19,826 nt of DNA from contig JBBRMQ010000057.1 of the NCBI GenBank assembly GCA_038230775.1, positions 1 to 19,826 on the forward strand. The letters are read 5' to 3'. The position numbers and the translations under genes are program-made. Positions 7,303 to 14,190 of the stretch are shown in pieces. The number at the start of each line of letters is the position of its first letter. The first letter of the stretch is position 1. This stretch comes from JBBRMQ01 sp038230775 (GTDB taxonomy: Bacteria; Acidobacteriota; Thermoanaerobaculia; Gp7-AA8). The notes below the pieces were generated by a model. It searched no databases and had not been told where the DNA came from. It saw only the letters and a list, made by a program, of their open reading frames with translations.

Positions 7303-8861
7303 AACGCGTCGCCGTCGCGAGCTTTCTGCTGGCGGCATCGCTTTCGGCGAACGAGCTTCTCGTCGACAAACGCACGCTGCCGTTCGACGACACGCTCACG
7401 ATCTCACTGTCGCTCGACGGCGACTTCGCGTCGATCGACCCGCCGCGTATTCCGGTCCAGAACCTCGTGATCGATGGCGCTCCATCGGTCTCGTCCGAGT
7501 TCCAGTGGATCAACGGCGCGACGTCGCGCAAGAAAGTGTTTCGCTACCTGGCGCACGCGCGGGCCGTCGGTGCCGCATCCGTCGGTCCGCTGACTCTGCG
7601 CGACTCGAACGGCGTCCAGCTCACGCTGCCAATCGTAGCCATCGATGTAATCGGCGATGCCTCGGTCGCGTCGAACGATCCCGTGCGCATCATGCGCGAG
7701 CTGGTGGCGACGAGTCGCGATCCGATCTTCGTGATGGCGCAGGCCGACAAGAGCAGTGTCTTCGAAGGCGAAGAGGTCGTCGTCACGTGGACGCTCTACA
7801 ACGGTGCCAGCGTGCAGCAGTACTCGCTGGGCGAGATCCCGAAGCTCGACCACTTCTGGACCGAGGAGTTGAATGTGCGCAGCGAGGAGCCGCAGGACGT
7901 GATGTTAGGCGGCGTGCCCGCGCAGAAGTTGGTCATCCGGCGTGCGGCCTTGTTTCCCCTGCGCAGCGGGAGTCTGACGATCGGCCCGATGGCGCTGCAC
8001 GCTTCCGTGATGAAGCGCAGGAGCGCCGGCGATCCGTTCGGACTCTTCGAAGGCGAGATGAGCGACGTGCACCGGCGCTCTTCGCCGATCACCATCGTCG
8101 CGAACGCCACTCCGGCGGGGCCGCCGGTGATCGCCGTGACGAACGTCCTCAACGCGACGTGTGGCGCACCGTCGCAGAGAAATGGCGGTCCGGTGGTGTT
8201 CGATCTGGGGCTGTCCGGCCGCGCGAATCTGCGATCGGTGCGACCGCCGTCGTGGCAGAGGCGCGTCGATGGCGAGGTGCAGATCGTCGACCGCGGCGTG
8301 AAGGTCTTTCCGGTGAATTACGACGCCTGGATGACGCGCCGATGGCGCTACATCATCTTTCCGGCGCACGGCGGAAGTCTCACCGTGCCGGCGCTGGCCG
8401 CCACGTATCTCACGCCTGCAGGCGAGCGGCGCGAGGTTCGATGCGAGGCGAAGACGATCGATGTGATGGCGGCGGAACGCGCCGCGCCGCCGCCCGCGCA
8501 GGCGCTGCGGAGCGAGCGGCGCTGGGCTCCGATCGCGGGAGTGATCGCCGCTGTGCTCCTGCTCTTAATCGCCATTCCGCGGATGCGAAGGCAGATGCGG
8601 TTGCGCGGGCAGGTGCGCTCTCTGGTACGGGAAACGCCGTCAGCGACACGCGATGCCGTGGAAGCAGCGCTCGTGGCGCGCGGGATCGATCCAATCGCAT
8701 TGCTGCGCGAGGCGTCGGATCGGGGAGACGCGTTCCGCGCCTTTCGATCGCTGATCGACGCCGCGGAGCATGACCGCATCAGCGCCACGCCGCGCGATAT
8801 TGCGCATCGCGTGCGAGACCTGCTGGTGGCTACTGAGAGCGGCAAACGCGGTTCTGTGTGA
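7296..8861 (+). CDS. batD: BatD-like membrane-anchored protein
   Basis: The protein has 521 residues. It has a signal peptide (about 1-18, cut after SLSA), a long beta-rich periplasmic part (about 20-390) of Ig-like character containing SVFEGEEVVVTWTLYN, one membrane helix (about 412-430), and a helical cytoplasmic tail. The order signal, beta domains, single helix near the C-terminus is that of BatD (oxygen tolerance) proteins, and it closes the operon as expected. It overlaps the TPR gene by 7 nt, so the two are translationally coupled. The last codons and the TGA stop fall inside a palindromic element (from 8852), so the final two residues are repeat-derived and the native end may have been slightly different. 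No enzyme motif is present. Confidence 0.85.
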   Translation: MVKRVAVASFLLAASLSANELLVDKRTLPFDDTLTISLSLDGDFASIDPPRIPVQNLVIDGAPSVSSEFQWINGATSRKKVFRYLAHARAVGAASVGPLTLRDSNGVQLTLPIVAIDVIGDASVASNDPVRIMRELVATSRDPIFVMAQADKSSVFEGEEVVVTWTLYNGASVQQYSLGEIPKLDHFWTEELNVRSEEPQDVMLGGVPAQKLVIRRAALFPLRSGSLTIGPMALHASVMKRRSAGDPFGLFEGEMSDVHRRSSPITIVANATPAGPPVIAVTNVLNATCGAPSQRNGGPVVFDLGLSGRANLRSVRPPSWQRRVDGEVQIVDRGVKVFPVNYDAWMTRRWRYIIFPAHGGSLTVPALAATYLTPAGERREVRCEAKTIDVMAAERAAPPPAQALRSERRWAPIAGVIAAVLLLLIAIPRMRRQMRLRGQVRSLVRETPSATRDAVEAALVARGIDPIALLREASDRGDAFRAFRSLIDAAEHDRISATPRDIAHRVRDLLVATESGKRGSV

Positions 8862-8952
8862 GGACCGGCTTCTGTGTGAGGACCGGCTTCTGTGTGAGGA
8901 CCGGCTTCAGCCGGTCGATCGTGACCGGCTGAAGCCGGTCCTCACACAGAAG
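8852..8952. repeat. Palindromic element, family 1 copy a, with a triplicated 18-nt unit
   Basis: Three direct copies of TTCTGTGTGAGGACCGGC stand in a row (8852-8869, 8870-8887, 8888-8905). From 8887 to 8916 the sequence is the exact inverse of 8923-8952, a perfect 30-bp stem with a 6-nt loop. It separates the convergent batD and M2-peptidase genes and could act as a bidirectional terminator, although no T-tract follows on either strand. It includes the batD stop codon. Other copies are at 14965-15046 and 18547-18612. Confidence 0.95.
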
Positions 8953-8971
8953 TATCTGCTCAGAGCTTCGG

Positions 8972-10786
8972 TCACCACCCGCACTTCTGGCCCTTGTTCT
9001 GCTCGTCGAGCCACGTCTTCAGCGGGGCGAAGTAGTCGAGCATCGCGGTCGCATCCATCTGCCGCTCGCCGGTGATCGCTTCCAGCGCGTCGGGCCACGG
9101 CCGGCTCTGCCCCATCGCCAGCATCGTGTTGAGCTTCTCGCCCGCCACCTTGTTGTCGTAGATCGAGCAGCGGTTGAGGGGTCCGCTATACCCGGCCGTC
9201 CTGCACAGCGCGCGATGAAACTGGAACTGAAGAATGCGCGCGAGGAAGTAGCGCGCATACGGCACGTTGGCGGCGATGTGGTACTTCGCGCCCGGATCGA
9301 AATCGCTCTCGCTTCGGCTGTTCGGCGGAGTGATGCCCTGATACTTCAGCTTCAGATCCCACCACGCCTTGTTGTAGCTCGCGGGCGTGACGGCGCCGGA
9401 AAACACCTGCCAGCGCCACTTGTCGATGAGCAGACCGAACGGCAGGAACGCGACCTTGTCGAGCGCGTCGTGCAGCAGCAGCGGGATATCCGCGGACGCC
9501 GGCGGCTCCTTGTCCAGCAGCCCGATCTTCACGAGATAGCTCGGCGTCACCGAGAGCGCGATCGTGTCGCCGATCGCCTCGTGGAACGCGTCGTTCGCGC
9601 TGTTCTTGTACAGAAACGGCCGATGCATGTACGCGCGCTGGTAGAAGTTGTGCCCCAGCTCGTGATGGATGGTCTGGAAGTAATCCGCGCTCTTCGAGAT
9701 GCACATCTTCACGCGCAGGTCTTCCTTGTCGTCGATGTCCCACGCACTGGCGTGACACACCACGTCGCGATCGCGCGGCTTCGTGAACAGCGACCGTTCC
9801 CAGAAGGTCTTCGGCAACTGCGCGAAGCCTAACGACGTGAAGAAGTGCTCGCCGATGCGCACCATCCCGACTTCGTCGATGTCCTTCCGCGCCTCGAGGA
9901 TCTTCGTCAGGTCGTAGCCGCGCTCCGCGTTCGCCGGCGCGACCTGGTCGTAGATCGTTCCCCATTCCTGCGCCCAGATGTTGCCGAGGAGGTGCGCGGG
10001 AATCGGTTTCCCGGGAGCGACGACGTTTTCGCCGTACTGCTTCGCCAGATTCGTCCGCACGTAGCAATGCAGCGAGTCGTACAGCGGCTTGACCTGTCCC
10101 CACAGCCGGTCCATCTCCGCGGCGAACGCGTCGGGCTCCATGTCGTACTTCGCGCGCCACATCGCGCCGGCGTCCGGGTATCCGAGCTCGCGCGCGCCTT
10201 CGTTCGTGAGATCGACGAAGCGCGAGTACAACGGTTTCATCGGACGCGAGACGGTGTGCCAGCCGTTCCACACCTCGAGGAGGCGTTGCGGATCGCGGCT
10301 GGTCTGCATGATCTTCGTGACCGCTTCGACGTCCAGGCATTGCTCGCCCGTCGCGCCGGGCGGACAGTACTTGCCCGCGCCGTACATGGCGTCCATCTCC
10401 GCCGCGATCTTCGCCAGCTCCGCGGTCTTCTTCGCCTCGGATGGGCCGGGCGTCGTCAGCGACAACTTGATGAGGTCGAGCTTGCGGCGGATGTCGTACG
10501 GCAGCTTGGCCACGTGATCGAACTGTGCGGCCTTCTTCGCCAAGGCGACGCCGAGGTTGATTTGTTTCTCGCCGGCCTGGGCGGCGAGGACCTGGGTGTC
10601 GTACGTGATGAAGTTCTCAGCCACCCACGCGGCGCGCTGTTGCTCCACATTGATCGCCGCCAACTGCCCCTCGGCCTCGTCCACGAATTTCGTTGCGTCA
10701 GCGATCGTCATCATCTTTTTCTTCTGCGGTGCGGCGATTAGCGGTACAACGAACAGCGTGAGTGCCAGTGCCATCCCGATTCGCAT
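8972..10786 (-). CDS. M2-family peptidyl-dipeptidase (angiotensin-converting-enzyme-like zinc metallopeptidase)
   Basis: M2 enzymes remove dipeptides from peptide C-termini. This 604-residue protein has a signal peptide (about 1-19, ending LIAAP), so it acts outside the cytoplasm. The zinc site is HELGH at 375-379 with the third ligand Glu403 in HEAIGD; the 28-residue spacing matches human testis ACE (His383, Glu411). Near the C-terminus, KYHIAANVPYARYF retains the substrate-binding Lys/His/Tyr pattern of ACE (KFH...PYIRYF). Several Cys residues could form disulfides. Length fits single-domain bacterial M2 proteins. No Shine-Dalgarno is seen; CATACT ends 6 nt upstream of the ATG and could be the -10 of a leaderless mRNA. 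It diverges from the aldehyde dehydrogenase and converges on batD across a palindrome. The physiological substrate is unknown. Confidence 0.95.
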   Translation of the reverse strand: MRIGMALALTLFVVPLIAAPQKKKMMTIADATKFVDEAEGQLAAINVEQQRAAWVAENFITYDTQVLAAQAGEKQINLGVALAKKAAQFDHVAKLPYDIRRKLDLIKLSLTTPGPSEAKKTAELAKIAAEMDAMYGAGKYCPPGATGEQCLDVEAVTKIMQTSRDPQRLLEVWNGWHTVSRPMKPLYSRFVDLTNEGARELGYPDAGAMWRAKYDMEPDAFAAEMDRLWGQVKPLYDSLHCYVRTNLAKQYGENVVAPGKPIPAHLLGNIWAQEWGTIYDQVAPANAERGYDLTKILEARKDIDEVGMVRIGEHFFTSLGFAQLPKTFWERSLFTKPRDRDVVCHASAWDIDDKEDLRVKMCISKSADYFQTIHHELGHNFYQRAYMHRPFLYKNSANDAFHEAIGDTIALSVTPSYLVKIGLLDKEPPASADIPLLLHDALDKVAFLPFGLLIDKWRWQVFSGAVTPASYNKAWWDLKLKYQGITPPNSRSESDFDPGAKYHIAANVPYARYFLARILQFQFHRALCRTAGYSGPLNRCSIYDNKVAGEKLNTMLAMGQSRPWPDALEAITGERQMDATAMLDYFAPLKTWLDEQNKGQKCGW

Positions 10787-10795
10787 CGCCGAAGT

Positions 10796-10824
10796 ATGTC
10801 ATCCCGAGCGCCCGACATGACATC
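10796..10824. repeat. Shortened family 3 inverted repeat at the start of the aldehyde dehydrogenase gene
   Basis: ATGTCAT (10796-10802) and ATGACAT (10817-10823) are a perfect 7-bp inverted pair with a 14-nt spacer. ATGTCATCCCGAGCG matches the left arm of the element at 4464-4551 apart from one base, and the right end TGACATC matches its right end. The inner arms are missing, so it looks like a deletion remnant. Both ATGs of the pair are possible starts of the next gene. Confidence 0.6.
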
Positions 10825-12160
10825 GATCTACGAACGGCAACTCGCGAACACGCGGCTGACCACGGTTGATGAACGCGTGGCGAAGATCCGTGCGCTTGCC
10901 GCCGTGGTGCTCAGGCGACGAAAAGATTTCAAGGCGGCGTTGTGGGCGGACTATCGCAAGCCCGCGGAAGAAGTCGACCTCTCGGAGATCTACCCGGTGT
11001 TAGGCGAGGCGCGCCACGCGGCGCGGCATCTGAAGAAGTGGGCGAAGCCGCGGCGGGTGCCGACGCCGATCGCGCTCTTCGGATCGCGCTCGACCATCAC
11101 GTACGAGCCGAAGGGCATGGCGCTGATCATTTCGCCGTGGAACTTTCCGATCAACCTGACGCTCGGGCCGCTGGTCTCCGCCATCGCCGCCGGCAACCGC
11201 GTGATCATCAAGCCTTCGGAGATGACGCCGGCCACCAGCGCGTGCATGAAGCGCGTCCTTGCCGAAGTCTTCGACGAGAGCGAGGTCGCCGTGATTGAAG
11301 GCGACGCATCGGTGGCGACCGCGCTCCTGCAGAAAAAGTTCGATCACATCTTCTTCACCGGCAGCCCGGCTGTGGGCAAGATCGTCATGAAAGCCGCGGC
11401 CGAACACCTCACCTCGGTTACGCTCGAGTTAGGCGGCAAGTCGCCGGCTATCGTCGATCGCACCGCGGACGTGGCCGAGGCGGCGAGGAAGATCGCGTGG
11501 GGAAAGTTTCTGAACAGCGGTCAGGTCTGCATCGCGCCCGACTACGTCCTCGTGGACGAAGCCGTTCGCGCGCCGTTCATCGAAGCGCTCAAGGCCGCGG
11601 TGCACGACAGCGGCGGGAATCTCGTCAACGAGCGCCACGCCTCTCGCGTGAAGCGTCTCTTCGATGATGCGATCGCCGGGGGAGCCAGCATCGTCGCCGG
11701 CGGCCTGTTCGCCGACGGCAGGCTGGAGCCGACGATCTTGACGGATGTCGCGCCAGATTCGGCGGTGATGAACGACGAGATCTTCGGGCCGATCCTGCCG
11801 ATCGTCGCCTATCGCGATCGCGACGATGCGCTGCGCATCATCCATGAGCGCGAGAAGCCGCTCGTTCTCTACATCTTCAGCCGCGACAAGGAGGTGGCGC
11901 ACGGTTTCGTACGCGACACCCGCGCCGGCGGCACAGTGATCAACGACACGCTGGTTCATTTCTATCAGGTGAACCTGCCGTTCGGCGGCGTGGGCAACAG
12001 CGGCATGGGGAAAGCGCACGGCTTCTTCGGCTTCGAGGCGTTCTCGAACGTGCGGGGTGTACTCGAGCAGCCGACGAAGTTCAGCGCGATCCAGTTTCTC
12101 TATCCGCCGTTCAACCCGCTGAAGCGGAGAGTGATCGACTTCCTGCTGCGGTTTTTGTGA
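10817..12160 (+). CDS. NAD(P)-dependent aldehyde dehydrogenase, class-3-like
   Basis: The enzyme oxidises aldehydes to carboxylic acids with NAD(P)+. From ATG 10817 it has 447 residues, the length of the compact ALDH3 group. Counting from there, catalytic Cys238 is in GQVCIAPDY and general base Glu204 in LELGGKSP, 34 residues apart as in the family. The cofactor-site sequences SPWNFP, IKPSEMTP and FTGSPAVGK are all present, and EIFGPILP and PFGGVGNSGMG complete the fold. The C-terminus is hydrophobic and basic (RVIDFLLRFL), as in membrane-associated fatty-aldehyde dehydrogenases, so long-chain aldehydes are possible substrates; that is inference. An alternative start at 10796 adds seven residues, but that stretch is repeat sequence. 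No Shine-Dalgarno is evident at either start. It diverges from the M2 peptidase gene. Confidence 0.93.
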   Translation: MTSIYERQLANTRLTTVDERVAKIRALAAVVLRRRKDFKAALWADYRKPAEEVDLSEIYPVLGEARHAARHLKKWAKPRRVPTPIALFGSRSTITYEPKGMALIISPWNFPINLTLGPLVSAIAAGNRVIIKPSEMTPATSACMKRVLAEVFDESEVAVIEGDASVATALLQKKFDHIFFTGSPAVGKIVMKAAAEHLTSVTLELGGKSPAIVDRTADVAEAARKIAWGKFLNSGQVCIAPDYVLVDEAVRAPFIEALKAAVHDSGGNLVNERHASRVKRLFDDAIAGGASIVAGGLFADGRLEPTILTDVAPDSAVMNDEIFGPILPIVAYRDRDDALRIIHEREKPLVLYIFSRDKEVAHGFVRDTRAGGTVINDTLVHFYQVNLPFGGVGNSGMGKAHGFFGFEAFSNVRGVLEQPTKFSAIQFLYPPFNPLKRRVIDFLLRFL

Positions 12161-12173
12161 TGGATCTGAGATG

Positions 12174-12205
12174 TTTCTGTGGTCCCGGGACCGCCACTAC
12201 AGAAA
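12174..12205. other. Inverted repeat upstream of the peroxiredoxin gene
   Basis: TTTCTGTGGT (12174-12183) pairs with ACTACAGAAA (12196-12205), ten pairs with one G-U, around a loop holding CCCGGG. It begins 14 nt after the aldehyde dehydrogenase stop. It could be a weak terminator (there is no T-tract) or an operator for the peroxiredoxin gene; the sequence cannot decide. Confidence 0.4.
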
Positions 12206-12267
12206 ACAGGGCACAATGTCCGCATGTCCCTCGGAGGAATCGCTCGTTTCGCGCTACAGCGCATCAC

Positions 12268-12273
12268 AGGAGG
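12268..12273 (+). promoter_or_regulatory. Strong Shine-Dalgarno that fixes the peroxiredoxin start
   Basis: AGGAGG lies 7 nt before ATG 12281. An earlier in-frame start at 12179 would add 34 residues with no family resemblance, so the site supports 12281. Confidence 0.85.
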
Positions 12274-12280
12274 TGCTCCG

Positions 12281-12718
12281 ATGCTCAAGGTTGGTGACCA
12301 GGCTCCCGACTTCGATGTGACCGATCACCAGGGCAAGCGCACGAAGCTCAGCGACTTTCGCGGCAAGAAGGTCGTCCTCTGGTTCTATCCGAAGGCCAGC
12401 ACCCCCGGCTGAACGATGGAGGGTTCCGGGTTCCGGGACCTCAACCAGCAATACGAAGCAAAAAACGCCCGCATCCTCGGCGTCAGCTTCGACACTCCCG
12501 CCGACAACGCCAAATTCGCCGAGAAGTTCCACTTCCCCTTTCCGCTGCTGAGCGACACCGATCGCAAGATCGGCCTGGCCTACGGCGCCGCATCGAGCCC
12601 GAAAGATGAATACGCCAAGCGCATCGCGTACGTGATCGACGAGAACGGCAAGATCGCACAAGCGCATCCGAAGGTGGATGCGAAGGGGTATCCCAAGGAA
12701 CAACTCGCCACGTTGTGA
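12281..12718 (+). CDS. Probable selenocysteine-containing peroxiredoxin (BCP/AhpC-TSA family), TGA at 12410-12412 read as Sec44
   Basis: Peroxiredoxins reduce peroxides through a peroxidatic thiol, or here a selenol. Up to residue 43 the protein reads as a BCP N-terminus (VGDQAPDFDVTDHQGK, LSDFRGKKVVLWFYPK). The catalytic motif PxxxTxxC then appears as PKASTPG followed by TGA, exactly where the peroxidatic Cys should be. The same frame continues with TMEGSGFRD, the BCP continuation (usually CT-x-E-x-CGFRD), and on to a normal C-terminus with RIAYVIDENGKI. Total length with Sec is 145, close to typical BCP. No Cys occurs anywhere, so Sec44 would be the only redox residue; the usual resolving position is Ser49. 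A SECIS-like hairpin follows the TGA. A TGC-to-TGA mutation or sequencing error is the alternative. The Sec insertion genes (selA, selB, selC, selD) are not in this window. Confidence 0.85.
12419..12442 (+). promoter_or_regulatory. Candidate bacterial SECIS element
   Basis: GAGG-(G)-TTCC (12419-12427, G12423 bulged) pairs with GGGACCTC (12435-12442), giving eight pairs including one G-U. The 7-nt apical loop (12428-12434) begins GGG. The loop starts 16 nt after the TGA, and a G sits in its first positions. This fits the known bacterial SECIS rule: a stem-loop immediately 3' of the UGA, inside the coding region, with a G in the loop, bound by SelB. Found by eye; no folding energy was computed. 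Confidence 0.65.
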
Positions 12719-12724
12719 CTTCGA

Positions 12725-12839
12725 GCGCCGCTTCGCGGCGCGTTGACAGTTGTCAGTTGTCGGTTGTCCCCGCCCTCCTCGGCTCTTGCTTCTGACAACC
12801 GACCACCGACAACCGACAACGCGACGGCGCAGCCGTCGC
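12725..12839. repeat. Composite palindrome with heptamer arms flanked by two short hairpins
   Basis: Arms 12742-12769 and 12793-12820 each hold four 7-nt units (GTTGTCG type on the left, CGACAAC type on the right) in inverted order, with 5 to 6 of 7 positions pairing per unit, around a 23-nt spacer. Outside them are perfect hairpins: GCGCCGC-TTC-GCGGCGC (12725-12741) and GCGACGGC-GCA-GCCGTCGC (12821-12839). The first hairpin starts 7 nt after the peroxiredoxin stop and could help terminate its transcript. The heptamer layout equals that of the 2668-2751 element. Confidence 0.85.
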
Positions 12840-12846
12840 AAGTGCA

Positions 12847-12876
12847 TGAAACCTTTACCCTTCTCGAGCGTTATAC
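12847..12876 (+). promoter_or_regulatory. Candidate ECF-sigma-type promoter of the efflux operon
   Basis: TGAAACCTTT (12847-12856) resembles the AAC-containing -35 element of ECF sigma factors, and CGTTATAC (12869-12876) the -10 element. The AAC and CGT cores are separated by exactly 16 nt, the spacing usual for these promoters. A start near 12880 would leave a leader of about 20 nt containing the Shine-Dalgarno. The match is by eye; the sigma factor is not in the window. Confidence 0.5.
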
Positions 12877-12900
12877 GTGCATCAATCGAGGAGTCCACGT

Positions 12901-14124
12901 ATGACTGCATCCAAGCGAAAAAAGCGAGTCGCGATCTGGTCGATCGTTGCCCTGGCGGTGGCGATCATCGCCGTCTTCGTGGCGATGAAAGCCAACGGTA
13001 AGAAGAATCAGGAAGTGAAGTTGCCGGTGAAGATCGGCAAGGCCGAGATCGCCGATATCCAGGTCAAGGTCACCGAAGTCGGCAACGTTCAGCCGGAGGT
13101 CAAGGTCGACGTCAAGAGTGCCGTTTCCGGAAAGGTCGTCTCGATCTTCCATCGCGACGGCGACTCGGTGAAGCGCGGCGATGTGCTGGCCCGCGTCGAG
13201 CCTGACCTCAACCAGGCGCAGTCGCTCGCGGAAACGAAGAACGCGCTGAGCGCCGCGCAGATCCGCTACGAGCAGGCCAGGAAGAATTTCGAGAGCGATC
13301 ACAAGCTGTTCGACGCCGGCCTCCTCGCCGGACGCCAGAACCGCGACAGCGAAGCGGAGTTCATGTCCGCCAAGCAGGAGTTCGAGAAGACGCAGGAGAA
13401 GTACAACCTCGTCGAGAAGAGCGGCATCCCGATCGGCCTCTCCGCGGCGAAGTTCACGGGCTCGAACGTCGTCTCGCCGATGGACGGTACCGTTCTGACG
13501 AAGAACGTCGAGATCGGCGAGTCGATCACCTCCGGCGTGTCGTCGTTCAACGCGGGCACGATCCTGTTCTCGGTCGCCGACGTCTCCTCGATGATCGTGA
13601 AGGCCGGCGTCAACGAAGTCGATATCGGCAAGGTGCGCGTCGGCATGCCGGTGAAGGTCACGCTCGATGCCTATCCGAAGATGTCGTTCCCCGGCCGCGT
13701 CGATCGCATCGCGCCGGCGGTCCGCATCGATGACAAGGTCCGCGTGTTCGACGTCGAAGTGCGCCTCGACTCGCAGGGCAAAGAGCTGCGCTCCGGCATG
13801 ACCGCGAACATCGAGATGGTCGGCGAGCGCAAGCCGAAGGTGCTGACGGTTCCCGTCGAGTCGGTGTTCCAGCGCGACGAAGGCGAGATCGTGTACGTGA
13901 AGAAGAACATCGACCCGAAGACCGTGCAGCAGCCGGAGAAGAAATCGGCCGACGGCAAGATCGACAAGAACGCGTGGAAAAAGTACTTCGACAAGCGCGT
14001 GGTCGTGACCGGTCTCTCGGACAACGCGCACGTCGAGATCCTCAAGGGTCTCAAGCTCGGCGAGGAAGTCGCGCTCGAAGATCCGACCCTGCCCAAGGAC
14101 AAGAAGGACGAGAACGACGACTAG
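12901..14124 (+). CDS. Periplasmic adaptor (membrane-fusion) protein of a MacA/HlyD-type efflux system
   Basis: Adaptors of this kind link an inner-membrane ABC transporter to an outer-membrane channel. The 407-residue protein has one N-terminal membrane helix (about 9-29) after a lysine-rich start. It then has the first half of a lipoyl domain (about 67-100, with VSGKVVSIFHRDGDSVKRGDVLARVEP), a helical coiled-coil hairpin (about 102-160), the second lipoyl half with NVVSPMDGTVL, a beta-barrel domain, and a membrane-proximal domain ending in ILKGLKLGEEV. The tail is very acidic and lysine-rich. GAGGAG 7 nt upstream supports ATG 12901 over an earlier GTG at 12877, which would overlap the promoter. 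The next three genes encode its ATPase and permeases, so it heads a MacAB-like operon. No TolC-type gene is present here. Confidence 0.92.
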   Translation: MTASKRKKRVAIWSIVALAVAIIAVFVAMKANGKKNQEVKLPVKIGKAEIADIQVKVTEVGNVQPEVKVDVKSAVSGKVVSIFHRDGDSVKRGDVLARVEPDLNQAQSLAETKNALSAAQIRYEQARKNFESDHKLFDAGLLAGRQNRDSEAEFMSAKQEFEKTQEKYNLVEKSGIPIGLSAAKFTGSNVVSPMDGTVLTKNVEIGESITSGVSSFNAGTILFSVADVSSMIVKAGVNEVDIGKVRVGMPVKVTLDAYPKMSFPGRVDRIAPAVRIDDKVRVFDVEVRLDSQGKELRSGMTANIEMVGERKPKVLTVPVESVFQRDEGEIVYVKKNIDPKTVQQPEKKSADGKIDKNAWKKYFDKRVVVTGLSDNAHVEILKGLKLGEEVALEDPTLPKDKKDENDD

Positions 14125-14126
14125 CG

Positions 14127-14178
14127 GTGTGGGGCCAGCCCTCCGGCTGGCCGGCCAGCCAGAGGGCTGGCCCCACAC
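14127..14178. repeat. Palindromic element, family 2 copy b (52 bp, no loop)
   Basis: Arms 14127-14152 and 14153-14178 are 26 nt each and inverted; only one pair is mismatched (CCGG against CTGG). Ends are GTGTGGGGCC and GGCCCCACAC. It lies between the adaptor stop and the ATPase start and is the sister of 4381-4434. AGGAG of the ATPase ribosome-binding site begins right after it. Confidence 0.95.
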
Positions 14179-14190
14179 AGGAGACCGACG

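Noticed and set aside
7049..8773. Plus-strand open frame of 574 codons overlapping the TPR and batD genes
   Set aside because: It is an out-of-frame shadow of batD, very Arg-rich and without domains; batD has a signal peptide and membrane helix.
8852..8905. CRISPR-like direct repeats
   Set aside because: Three 18-nt copies lie head to tail with no spacers and form one arm of a palindrome.
8862..8971. Palindrome between batD and the M2 gene as a classical rho-independent terminator
   Set aside because: The stem is strong, but no T-tract follows on either strand, so I list it as a repeat with possible terminator effect.
9845..10741. Plus-strand frame of 298 codons opposite the M2 peptidase
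   Set aside because: It is antisense to a gene with a complete zinc site and correct spacing; no motif is seen in the plus-strand translation.
12281..12412. Peroxiredoxin as a truncated pseudogene or two separate genes
   Set aside because: The TGA is exactly at the catalytic position, the frame is intact on both sides, and a SECIS-like hairpin follows. A sequencing error remains possible but is less economical.
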